From Branchiostoma floridae (taxonomy: Eukaryota > Chordata > Leptocardii > Amphioxiformes > Branchiostomatidae): a stretch of 64,000 nt of DNA. Position 1 is the stretch's first letter, and each line of letters starts with the position of its first letter. The stretch lies in assembly GCF_000003815.2 (NCBI RefSeq), contig NC_049988.1:11304657-11368656 (forward strand). The letters are read 5' to 3'. Both the position numbers and the translations under genes were made by a program. Shown one piece after another: positions 10,376-22,200 of this stretch. The notes under the pieces were generated by a model. That model ran no database searches. It saw nothing but the letters and a program-made list of their open reading frames with translations, and was not told the origin of the DNA.

Positions 10376-12990
10376 ATCTGCATATACTGATAATGACTTC
10401 GCCGAGGCACGTCCGGCAACTAACTTTTGTTTTAGCATGGGCAAGCTGAGCACGAACTGCCATTGGAGAGGTCAGATCTTGCAAGAGAAAAAGAAACTTG
10501 GACATCACAAATACGCAGATCTACCTACTGATTAGATGCTTGATAAGAATGGTTTTAGATTTGCGAAGCTGGAAACCGGAAAGGCTTTCATGGTGACTGT
10601 AAAACTCCGTATTATAATGTGTGTGATGACTGTGATAAGAAATTCACAACATGGCGGACAGAAGAAAAAGAGTTCTAAAGAGGTATGCCGATAGCGTCTA
10701 CAAGCAAGATCAGATAGGCAGGAAAGCTAATATCACTGGACGCTGGGTGGATAAGGTCGAACATACACCTACGCAACGTTGGACAACGTTCGAAGTAATA
10801 ATGAAATCCCAGGGAATTGGAGCAGAGTATCAGAAACGGCGTGTTAAGTGGAAATAGGCCATACATCACAGTCGGAAATGGAGAGTTTGAAACCATAAAC
10901 CCCTGCTTATGGGCAGCCCAGAGATTTAGAAAGAGGAGCCGCGGTGAACGAGGCATCTGTTGCCTTGGTGATGGTATCTGTTGATGTAAGCCTGGGCTAT
11001 ACTTGATGAGCGGGATGGTGCAGGGACTCCTGTGTTGTTGGCCGCGATGGTGATATCAAGTACTGGCGATCGTTTGAAGACATGCCAGAGTTTTATTTCT
11101 GCTGAGGCAAGAGCATGAGGCAATTCCAATGCTGCGACGGAATAACCAAGCCAAAAGTTCAACCAAACTTCTGATTGTAAAATCTGCTGTGTATTTCCAA
11201 ACAGACGTGTCAGCTGGATGACAAAATAGAGAAGAATTTGGCCAAATATGGACAAATACGTTGCCATGCGACCTCAGTCAGTCGATCATGCAGTTCACAC
11301 CTAGGCCAATCAACTCCTTCTAGGCTTTTATTCCTAACTTGGCCTATTACTATTCGGCAAGGCCGGAGTCTGGTACATAGAGACTAGGTGTATGTATAAA
11401 GAAATAGCTATATACAACTACGCCATGACGAGAATGACCCATCATGACTTGCAAATGAAAACTATTGCATATTTCGTAGTACGTCGATGTAGGTTAGACA
11501 TCCAGGTAATAAGATACGTCAAAAAGTAGTTACTGAAGCAACTGGATACCGTACGGACTCCAATAACATATCCAGTTGCTTTACTTTTGGGCGTATCATA
11601 TTTCGTAATGTTTTACATATACACGAAACATCTACCAAGAAACTTATTGAAACTGAACAGAAGGAAAACCTAGTCGGGGAAAGACTAACAGTAAGAACGA
11701 ACCACAAATCGTACATTTATTGAAGACAGAACTTCGTAATTGCGTCACCTCTATAATCTGTATCTAACAAAAGGAAGAACGATGATGATTTTGGTGATGA
11801 TGATAATATGATTATAATGACGATGGTGAAAACTGTATTGTCGCTTGTATCACGATCAGAACAGTTAAGTGGTGACTTTGTGAACAGGATGTTTGAAATT
11901 GCCAAGGATCTTAGGATCTTCCTTACTACGACTATATTGTCAAATTTTGTTCGGTCATTTTCTTAATGCATGTTGCTGACTAGGCTGGAATGGTTCAGAG
12001 ATGTAGATGCGCTCTCTAGCGCTTTGTTAGTGCATAACAGAGCCAGTACGGAAGTTAAATTAAGATCGATTTATGCTGTTCTGATAGTGACTTCGCCACT
12101 GTCATACAGTGAATATTTTACGGGTAAGGCATACAAGCGTACGTATCTCAAACGTGAATAAGAAAATGATAAAAGACAAGACATTTCAAGGATTTTATGT
12201 TCATATCAAGTACTACATGTATATAAAGCTGTAAAAACTTTTGGTCCAGACCGAGATATAGATGCTTTATTGATTAACGTTTAGAATACACGGAAGAGGG
12301 GACAGATATAATGTCTTCATGCATATGATCCAGCTGGCCAGTGATCCAAAAGATTGAAAAAAGTCATATGCATTGATGTACTAGTAATTAACACACCTAG
12401 ATATATACTTTGATACGAAATAGGCTTGAATACTTAACAGTGCGCTGTTTCCACTGTGTACGTATTTTGTTAAATGATTTGACCGTTTGAAAGGAATGAC
12501 CCGCGAATAAAACATCGTTCTAGTCATTTACGCCGTTTTTTTTACTGATATACTGCTGTTTTCAGTACAACTAATATAAGTGGTGAGTATAGTCTACTAG
12601 TGTAGTGATGTACACATTTACAAGTTAGGCGTCATTTACATCAAGAAGAAACAATCGTTGATGAAGCTACATTTATGCGGGGGTCGTGGAACTCCATGGT
12701 CATTTAATCATCCCACTTGTTACCTACGTGAAAACGTACGTGGGTATCGTAATCAGTTGGAGAGTATCCAACTTAATTTTAGTTTAACTTATAAAAATAC
12801 AGTCATGGCTACACACACCTCACTAGTGTCATTTAGAAGGTAACCACACGATATGTCCCTCCCCATTTTGGTACTATTTCGTCATGATCACCATCTCGGG
12901 GAAGGAAAAAAGTCGTTTCTTTTGAATCAGATGAAATTGATTAGTGTGTTGATGTCACCTATAAGATTTAATTGCTGTGGCCTAAACATG
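10376..12990. other. Region between the small gene and UBR3; nothing firmly coding
   Basis: It probably begins with the 3' UTR of the small gene. Two short frames (10651-10857 plus; 10926-11267 minus) have ATG starts but no recognisable domain. A dispersed repeat lies at 11495-11600: 'GACATCCAGGTAATAAGAT' then 'GTTACT..AGCAACTGGATA', shared with 48529-48582 and, inverted, with 40907-40962. Confidence 0.5.
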
Positions 12991-13024
12991 TCAGATAGCA
13001 CACACGATTGAAAACTCCCGCCAT

Positions 13025-13032
13025 TGACGTCA
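13025..13032 (+). promoter_or_regulatory. Full palindromic CRE site in UBR3 promoter
   Basis: TGACGTCA, the CREB/ATF consensus, lies 38 bp before the UBR3 start codon. There is no TATA box. The start codon itself lies in an AAGATGGCGGC context (13067-13077), a YY1-type element common at initiation sites of housekeeping genes. CREB/ATF and YY1 control is inference. Confidence 0.5.
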
Positions 13033-13069
13033 CCACATTCCCAGCGTTCCGCGAACACAACAAACCAAG

Positions 13070-13298
13070 ATGGCGGCGGCACAGCTGATAAGTCGGGGAA
13101 AGCGCCGAACCGCCGCCTATCTCAAGGCTTTCCTCTCCTCAGACTCGGAAACATCGCGTCTTCAGGGACATCAAGACTTGCACAACCTTCTAGAGCACTT
13201 CTTGAGCCCGGAGAGGTCAATCGATGACCCGGAGAACCTCGAATGGCTGCAATGGTTGGTGGCGGGTGGGGATACTCCAGAGGACTTCGCCAAAATTG
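13070..13298 (+). CDS. UBR3: UBR3 exon 1, N-terminus
   Basis: Starts [13 protein letters not shown] and ends after 'EDFAKI' in phase 1, donor GTAGGG at 13299. '[11 protein letters not shown]' matches the human segment just before the UBR box. Without splicing, the frame would run to a stop at 13418-13420, so the donor is needed for a full product. Confidence 0.93.
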
Positions 13299-16200
13299 GT
13301 AGGGAAGAGATCGGGTTTCTATACTGGTATCCTCCGTTTGGGGCCAGTAGTTCGGCAGGAATAACAACAATAATAATCCCTGGGGACCCCCAAATCTTAA
13401 AGATGACCTTGGATATTTAAGACAGGATAAGATGCATGGAATAAGTAGACGGTTATTTGTGAGTTTAGAAAATGTAGCTGATGTTTACGTCTCCAGGCAC
13501 GGAAGATGAGAGATGCGCACGTTTGAAATGTCGCGAGGAAATTACATCGATAAAATCTGCTTTGTGTATACATTGGTAATCTCTTATACGTTTAATCTGG
13601 TAAAAGAAATCAATTATACACTGTTAATTGGCCTTAAATTGAGGTCTCACTAAGGTAACACTACATGATCAAGTAACATTTGTCTTTCAAACTGGGACCA
13701 TGCCGGCCATTGATTGGCTGTTAATGTCTCTAACGTGTTGAAGATGATGCAACATGTCATCCCCTGACAACCCTTCATGTCATTTACAATCTTTGTTATA
13801 CTTCAACCGAATGATGTTTACTCTACTCTACTCTACTTCTGTCTGCCTATCTATGTTTGTCTGTCAATCTATGTATAGTATGTATCTGTGTTTTGTTTAT
13901 TATCAAAGCAGTAGGGATAAACGGGTGACGTCTGCCTTCAGATTACCCTGTTATCAATAGTTTTACCAAGGAGGTTATATCACCTCCTTGGTTTTACTAA
14001 GATCTATGATAAGTATTATTACATTACGTTGAAAAAACATGATGCATTTACCACTAAACACTGAACAATACTGGTTTTATCAATTTATTACTTCTGTGAA
14101 AAAAATGGAGGTAAATTTTTTAAGTGTTGGGTGGCATTTGTCAGCTTGTGTTTGTGTGCATGTACATCATGTATGTGGATCCGGAGCAATAACAAGAATC
14201 TTTTGATAGACTGTGTTGACACTTGGAAGTTAAGGTCAAGGTTGATGTGAGGTCCCCTGGTGGCAGAACTTGCTTCTGTTCAAAGTTCTGCATCATAACT
14301 TCCAGTTTTTGTATCTTTTGTCCTGGACATGTGCTCTAAATTCATAATCTTAACTATTGCATGAAGAGGTGATCCTCATTATTTCCTTCTATTTTAGGTC
14401 TAGATTTTAGCCTTCTTTGGAAGCTTTTACAAGCTTGTAAACCCCATATACACATGTTGATTGTGAAGTTTCTGAAGTAAAATTGTTGTAAGCTCTTAAC
14501 CTTCCATTAAACATTGAAGCCTATCATTTCAATCCTGACAGGGGATAATGTGTTCAGGGAATTTGAACTTTGTGATGCTTTCATAAAAATGAATTTACTA
14601 TAATAACATACTATTAAATGTTTGACTCAGACACCAGAAAATATGATGTGCAACATTCTGTCACATCATGACTGCAAAACTCAACTTCATGTAGTAAAAT
14701 ATGATGGTAATCATTTCTCTAACCATACCTCACACTAAGCGGCCAAGTCTGTTGGCAAGTATCTTAACAATTCTATATTGATGTTTCCCCTTCTTTAGTA
14801 AGAAGACACGACAATGCCACCACATGTGGGCTGGTATGGACAGCCAACTTTGTGGCATACAGATGTCGGACCTGCGGGATCTCACCGTGCATGTCGCTGT
14901 GTGCGGACTGTTTCCAAGCAGGGAACCACACCGGACACGACTTCAACATGTTCCGTAGTCAGGCGGGGGGTGCGTGCGACTGTGGGGACACCAGCGTCAT
15001 GAAGACTTCTGGGTAATGCTTACATCTTTGTCAGGGTTCTAGCTAGTGCATTTTAGCGTAGTGGGCCACTACGCTAAAATTTGTGACCACTACGCTAAAA
15101 TAAGGGCCACTACGCTCATTTTTAACTAGTGTAGTGGTGCTTTGCTGTCATTTGCTTGTTCAACAATGTCTAATCAATATATAAACAATGAAAAATGATG
15201 ATATGCCATTAAAAACTGACTGTGATGTTAACAGAGTACCAACTTTTAACTCTACATTATCAAAATCTCACCGTGGAGGGGCCGACACCCCCCTTCCACA
15301 CCCCCTTCGCTACCATGCCATTCCCACTACGCTAAAATGAAATCCTGGCTAGAACCCTGTTTGTTATTGCATTAGCCAGAAGGTTTGTCTGTCTGTCTAT
15401 CTGTCTGTCTGTCTGTGTGTCAACAGCATAACTCAAGAAGCCTTGAATGGACCCTGATGATATTTGGTAGATGGGTAGGGGTCAAGAAAATGAAGATCAA
15501 GTTTGATAATGGGCCCCCTAGCGGCTTCCTAAGGTACTGCAGCAAAACTTCCATTTTTGATAACTCATGTTTTTCTTATGACATAATGTTGTTTAAAAAG
15601 AATATATTACAGACAGTAATATGTATACAAAGGAAAGCAGAAGGTATAAAAAATGTAATGATGATCTACAGGATATTCCAGAACAGTTTGCAAACAAGTT
15701 TTCCTAATTAACGAGATCATTGTGTAGTGTTCCCCATATGTTCATATTTTGCCAGTAAAAAGACTAGTTGTTGTCAACATGTTCTCAACCTGAAAGGTCG
15801 CTAAATCTAGGTGATTATCTCTCCACAGCTTAACATCAACTCTCATAATTCTGCTGGGTGCCATAATACCGCCACATTTAAAATCAATGAGATGTACTCA
15901 TACCAATGCAGCATCAGTAATCCTTAGTTAGATATATACACTTCAGATATTCCATGTGTTCAACGTCAAGACAATGTTCAAAAGGCCTACATAATCAATT
16001 TAACCACCACATAGAAAACGCTGTTATGTAGTACATAACAGCGTTTTCTATGTGGTGGTTTTATGGCACCTGCTGGAATTATGAGCATTAAAAGCTTTCA
16101 TGGTTTATAATGGTTCTCAATTTTCCTGGTCATGATCCCACAATTATCCTATCATTTCAAGGTTAACAAGTTTACAATGACCCATGGATTATGCACCCTG

Positions 16201-19200
16201 ACACGTCCAGCTATAACAAGTTGCCATATTTAGAAAATACCGATGTCTGCTGCCCCTTCAGTTCGACACATTGTTGACCTATATATTCCATATGTCACCA
16301 ATAGTAAGAGGTCATCTTCACAATATATATAGCCCCAGACGGAAAAATTCTGTATTGTCTGCTGCAGCATTGCCACAGTTTTGAACTTGAATGATGAGGA
16401 ATTAAGGATAGCTAGTTCAGTTCACTCATTAGTAGATTTTCAGTGCGCTTTATTTCATTGATATCATCCTTAACCATCCCCCTGCAGTCTAACCCTGTAA
16501 CTCAAACAAATTTGCTACCAAAGGACTATTTCAGTAGGGAAAAAGTAATTTATGGATGGCATACAAAATGTCACATTACTACATGTATGAAACTACATCG
16601 TACATGTTCAAAAATGGTTTTTAGATTCATGGGTATGTACTGTTTAAATGGAGTCTGTTTTCTTATTAATTCAGTCACCATTCGATTCAATTATGTCTTT
16701 CTGTAGTATTGTTTACATTGCATGTTGACATTAGCATCAATTTATAGGCACCAAAAAAGATCTCACAGAAGAATTTTATCTAATATTTTTGCTCCTTATT
16801 TATCATAATAATATTTATACTGCATGATATTTTGAACTTGATATCGTCTAGATTTCTTAATTGCTTTATATCTGTCAGATAAAACCTGCTTGGTCAGATG
16901 TACATGTATCATTGGGATTCACTTCACTTTCCGCTGACAGATATGAATTATTCAGAAGCTTTTGCAGGAAAAGATGTCATTAGTAACGGGATCACACGTG
17001 AGATTGATAGATTCTTCGAGTGGATTGGTGGAACGGCATCTCTAATGCCTTTCTGAGTGATCACAAACATGTTCTCCTGCTAAGCATATCTATTTATCTT
17101 TAAGTTGATAGAGACTTACATACCAGAGCTGGTAATTCATTTTAGGTGCATTGGTGGCTAGGGGTGGGTACTGGTACAGTTTCTTGTTGATCCGGTCCGG
17201 AAAAACTGCACCTGAAAAAATTCTGTGGATCGGATGTCGAAAATGAACAGATTATACTGACACTATGGCTGCAGGCGTTTTGAGGCTTATTGGTCCAAGA
17301 AAATAGCAAGAGCACAGTAGAGCTGAGAGGAGAGTTGATCATGATAGTCATTTTTATCAAGTTTCTACGGTCAAACTTGGTCTAACTTAACAGAGGCAGT
17401 TAGTGTTGTTTACATGAAGATGTGGCTACTCCACCAAACAGATTCCTTTTCAGTGAAATGGACCATTGTTTTGAGTATTACCCATTCACAAACAAGTACT
17501 TTGAACTTAAAGAAAGCGTATCAATTAGAAATAAGATTCTTGAGACATATGAAAAGATTGAGTGTAAAACAAAGATATCAGGCCATGTTGCAAAAAAAAT
17601 ACATGTATGCCAACACAGAGATGTAGAGATATTACCCAGCATTGCAAAACATCAAGTATTGCAGATACAGTCAAACCTGTCTATAGCGGCCACTCAAGGG
17701 ACCGGACAAATTTGGCCACTATAGACAGGTGGCCTCTGTATAGAGGTGGCAACTTGTAGATAAGATACCCAAGGGACCGACAAAAAGTGGCCACTATGGA
17801 CAGGTGGCCCCTCTGTAGAGGTGGCCCCTAATACAGGTTTGACTGTAGTATCACGAAAAGTACGTTTAACCTAACAAATGATGTGTAGTTGTACCCCCAG
17901 GTAGGTCTGCCGTGGGATTCAATTGCTAATATCATCATCATACTAGTAATTAAGGAAACCATCCCGTGATATTACTTTTCACAGTTATTGCTGCTGCGTT
18001 AACTGCCTATGTAGGTATTACTAGGTAATTACTTTGTCAGCATGTGGTAGAATGATAATTATGTCTGCAAGTTCTGACTTGATAGATTTTACCACAAACA
18101 TCATGATGTGAGTCAATCTTCATGATCTCTATGGAGGCCACATTACCCTACATAGAGCCATGTTGATGTGGTGATATGGATGACATCTATGCACACATCA
18201 ATTTTTTCAACCATACTGTAAATCGTAAAAAGCAACTGCATAATGAGCAAAGATATGGCATAGAATGCCATAAATGCCATAGCATGGCAAGGTCAATTCA
18301 AGGTCATAGAAAAAGATGGGAAAGACCAAAATGACGGTTCTATACACCTTACTCTAGACCTGTTTACAGTCATTTGTTCAACCTTCCTGACCACTTAGAT
18401 TTCATGATAAAGGCAAAATTTTTTAGGCCAAACTTATTTCTAATTTGCATGCTTGCATCAGTTTTGGGGTTCCCAGATAGCTAGAGGATGTCATCCATAT
18501 AGTCAAATCAACATGGCCTAGTAGACACTAGGTCAGTGTCATGCTGGGGTGTTAATAAGCTTGCCCTTGAACTTCTGGGGGCATCCAGTCATCCACCTTC
18601 CATGGTACAGAGTTTTTAAGAATTTAAAGTTAAAATGGTGCCTAAGGTATCCTGATGAGCAACAGTAGAACACTATGATCACAAATGACTTAGTGGTATC
18701 CCTGGTCAATCAGAATTTCATGCTTGTCAGAGGATCTGCTCCCCAGTGTAAGGGCATCTAATGCGTACAATTTCTTGTGAAGAAAAGTGTGTCCAAATGA
18801 CACCTGGACGCATGCCTGGCTATAAAGGCCTGGTTTTAATTGTTTTGCCTTTGAATTTCCCAGGTTCTGCCACAGACACGGCCCCGGCAGGAACATGAAC
18901 GTTCCGCCCTGTCCGCACGACGTCCTGGCAGTGGCGGAGGCGATCATCCCGAGAATCCTGCTGCGAGTTGTCCAACACTTCCGGGACCACTGTAGACCCG
19001 GTATAGGCGAGTTACCCTCTCTATGCTTGGGGCTTCTTACAGCATGGCTCTGCAGTAGCATGGTTATCATCATGCCATGTATCTATCAAACCTCACTGTT
19101 AAATTATTCATACAATAAAAATTGTACATGATGTTGTAAAAGGAATTATGGTCAACTTATGTAAAAAAATGCTTTCCTCTGCCAAATTTCTATTTTACAA

Positions 19201-22200
19201 GCTACAGAGGCATGTTTTATTTGAAATTAAAATCAAGCAGTGTTGTACACATATTTTAACGGAACCTTTACATTAGAAAATTACATGATGGTTACGCTTC
19301 CTGCAAACCTTANNNNNNNNNNNNNNNNNNNNNNNNNNNNNNNNNNNNNNNNNNNNNNNNNNNNNNNNNNNNNNNNNNNNNNNNNNNNNNNNNNNNNNNN
19401 NNNNNNNNNNNNAAAGTCGTGTGCTTTGGCCCTTTGACTTTTGGTTTATGTTTTTGTATGCCCTACATCCAGCTTGTATGTGAATAATCATTGGCTATCA
19501 GAGACTTTTTACATGAGGATCTTAATTATGATCATGTGATGTTAGATGCGTATGAAGCAGACATGGATGCGGTACACGATGCGGACAGTGTCCTGACTTA
19601 CCTGCACGACCTAACCAGGATGGGAGCGGCCATGAGGAAGGTCCTGACACACTTTCTAACCAACCCACAAACTTACAAGAACTTCACTTACGGTATGACA
19701 GTCTAAATTTTTTTTACAAAGTTCAAATGTATTTTTGCTGATACAGTGAAACCTGCCTTAGGGTCACCTGATTATAGGGGCCACCTGGCCATTGCGGTCA
19801 GTTTTCGTCGGTCCCTTGGATTTTTCCCATTGACCTAAGCATTAAGAAATAGTCTATAGCGGTCACCTGTCGAATGCGGTCGCGGCCAGACGATTTTTGG
19901 TCCGGCCGCTATGCCAACACTGCCGATAGCGGTCACCGGGGCGGGTGGCCGGCCGTACTGTCTGTTGTTAAAACGCCGCGCTAAACCCACGCGGGGTTCA
20001 GTTTTTTTAATTTCTGCACTACATCAGCAAAATACTGGCTCAAATTGGACTATTTATGAAGGAAACATTCAGAATAAAGGAAGCATAATTTATACAAAAT
20101 TATGTGATTTTATGCGAAGTGAATCCACCTAATTGTTGTTTCACGTGGCGTTTTTTCTCATCTCAGACTCTTTCACTCTACCCTTCTCTACATCGTTATT
20201 TCTGTGCAGACTGGAAGAATATATGGGTAGGTTTTACAAATAGACCGTCCGTTCATGTATCTGATGTTTTAGGTTCTTGAAATGCATGTACGCTGCCCCA
20301 ATTTTCGTATTCCGCGGGCCAAAAAATCGAAATCGTCTGTGCGTATTTTTTCCAAGATGGCGTCGCTGCAGCGATGAACAAGGTCACTTGGGGTCAGTAG
20401 ACGACTCCACTTTTACCAAGGTAAAATGTCGCAACAAGAATTCTGATTTGTAGCATAAAATACAGTGATTATGGTATGAAAACAATTAAAATCTATTGAA
20501 TAAAAGTTATCTATAGAAAAACTAGACTAAGTTGAATTTTTGTTAAAGAAATAAGCCTACGTAGAGAAAGTTTTATTTCGACGTGACCATCTCGGCATAA
20601 TGGCACATGCAGACAAGTCAAGCCGAGCTTTCGTGAATTTATCTGCATACAAAGGAAAGTTTTTGTGGCGATTTGATGCTTAGAAATGATTATGAGTTTG
20701 TGTTCAATAGTGATTGAAGGTCTAATCTTTGCCGACAACTAGCGGCATTTACAAGATTTGTCGATTCGATCGGTAAAGTTGCCAGTGACTCGCGCTGTGA
20801 CCCAAGCTCAGATTGAGAAAAATGGCGGCGCTAGCTTCGTGTTCAGACAAATTAATTTTTTCTAACCATATAAAAGACAAGAGAACCAAGCAAATGTCTG
20901 TCAGTTTTGACTCAGACGTGCGATGGCGAAGGCTTCGACTCCCGATAGACACACATTGACCGTCGCTGCAGAAAATCGAGGTCATTCGGCGTTCTGAGAA
21001 CGGCAAGTCGTCCCGTCAACTAGCGGCTGATTTCCGTCTTTATTATGTTTATTTATTGTCATGATTGACATACATTGTGTACATTTTCACTACTAGTATA
21101 CAGAAGTAAGGGAACATCTACAGTGCTGTAGTAGCAGTGTAATGCAAATGTATTAAATATTTGATTAAACTGTTTTAAACTTTTTACTGTAAATGCATAT
21201 GTCAATAAATATTCAGTATCTCACTTTCAGTGGAAGCTGAATGCCTTGTCACTTATTGGTTGTAATGAAATGTACCTTTTTGGCTGTACTGCCTATAGGG
21301 GCCACCTGCCCATAGGGGCCAAATTTGGTCAGTCCCTTGAGTGACCCCTATAGACAGGTTTCACTGTACTTGTTTGCAGGGACTTAAGTCATGAATGAAC
21401 CTACGAGTGGAGATTTCCTTGATGTGTTTTAAGTATGGGGTTGAATTTTGATTCCAGTTCTAGTATATTTCAAAAGGTTCTTACTTGTTGCAATAGGAGC
21501 CTTTGTCCAACCGGCAGATCTATGTATGAGATTATCAATGATAAATAAAATTTTTTTCATCATTGTTTGCGCTTTCTTTCCAAGAGAATCATGCATTTGT
21601 TGTTGTTGTTGTTGTTGTCATTGCAGGGTCTACTCCATCAGTCCAGAAAAGNNNNNNNNNNNNNNNNNNNNNNNNNNNNNNNNNNNNNNNNNNNNNNNNN
21701 NNNNNNNNNNNNNNNNNNNNNNNNNNNNNNNNNNNNNNNNNNNNNNNNNNNGTCAATGAATTTTCCTGTAGGGGATGGCCCAGGTTTGGACCAGGTTAGT
21801 GCATTGTGTTTGTGAGCTGGCAGCCTGGGCTTGGCGCAGGTTCGATTTCCGGGAGCCAGGAAACTGTTTCTACTTGCCTCTTACACTGGCACTTCCCATA
21901 CAGGAAAATTGTAGTGGGGTTCAAGTGCTCATAAACCCAACGCAATAACCACTATGCCAAAAGGGTTAGACCCGATGGCATGGTCAGTTTGGCGGCACTT
22001 GAACCCCACTGTTACACTAGTAAGCCCTCCCTGTAAAAATATACCCTGCTACTGAAACAGCCATTGTGGCAGAAGGCACTCCAAGGGTCCAAATGAACAA
22101 ATTCTCCAGTAGAAAAATACATCTCCACCTTTCTACCATTTGCACTACGCTTTTGCTGATTCAACCAAACTGCATTATCATTTTGTTCATCTCACTTGTT

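Noticed and set aside
10651-10857. 68-codon basic ORF starting ATGGCGGAC
   Set aside because: Kozak-like start but no domain, no splice context, and it lies in the probable 3' UTR of the small gene; chance ORF not excluded.
10926-11267. 113-codon minus-strand ORF with hydrophobic start
   Set aside because: No recognisable family, no promoter or poly(A) support.
21769-21796. Possible tiny UBR3 exon after the gap (GGGATGGCCCAG..., before GTTAGT)
   Set aside because: Flanking AG and GT exist but there is no match to the missing UBR3 segment and the phase cannot be tested because of the gap.
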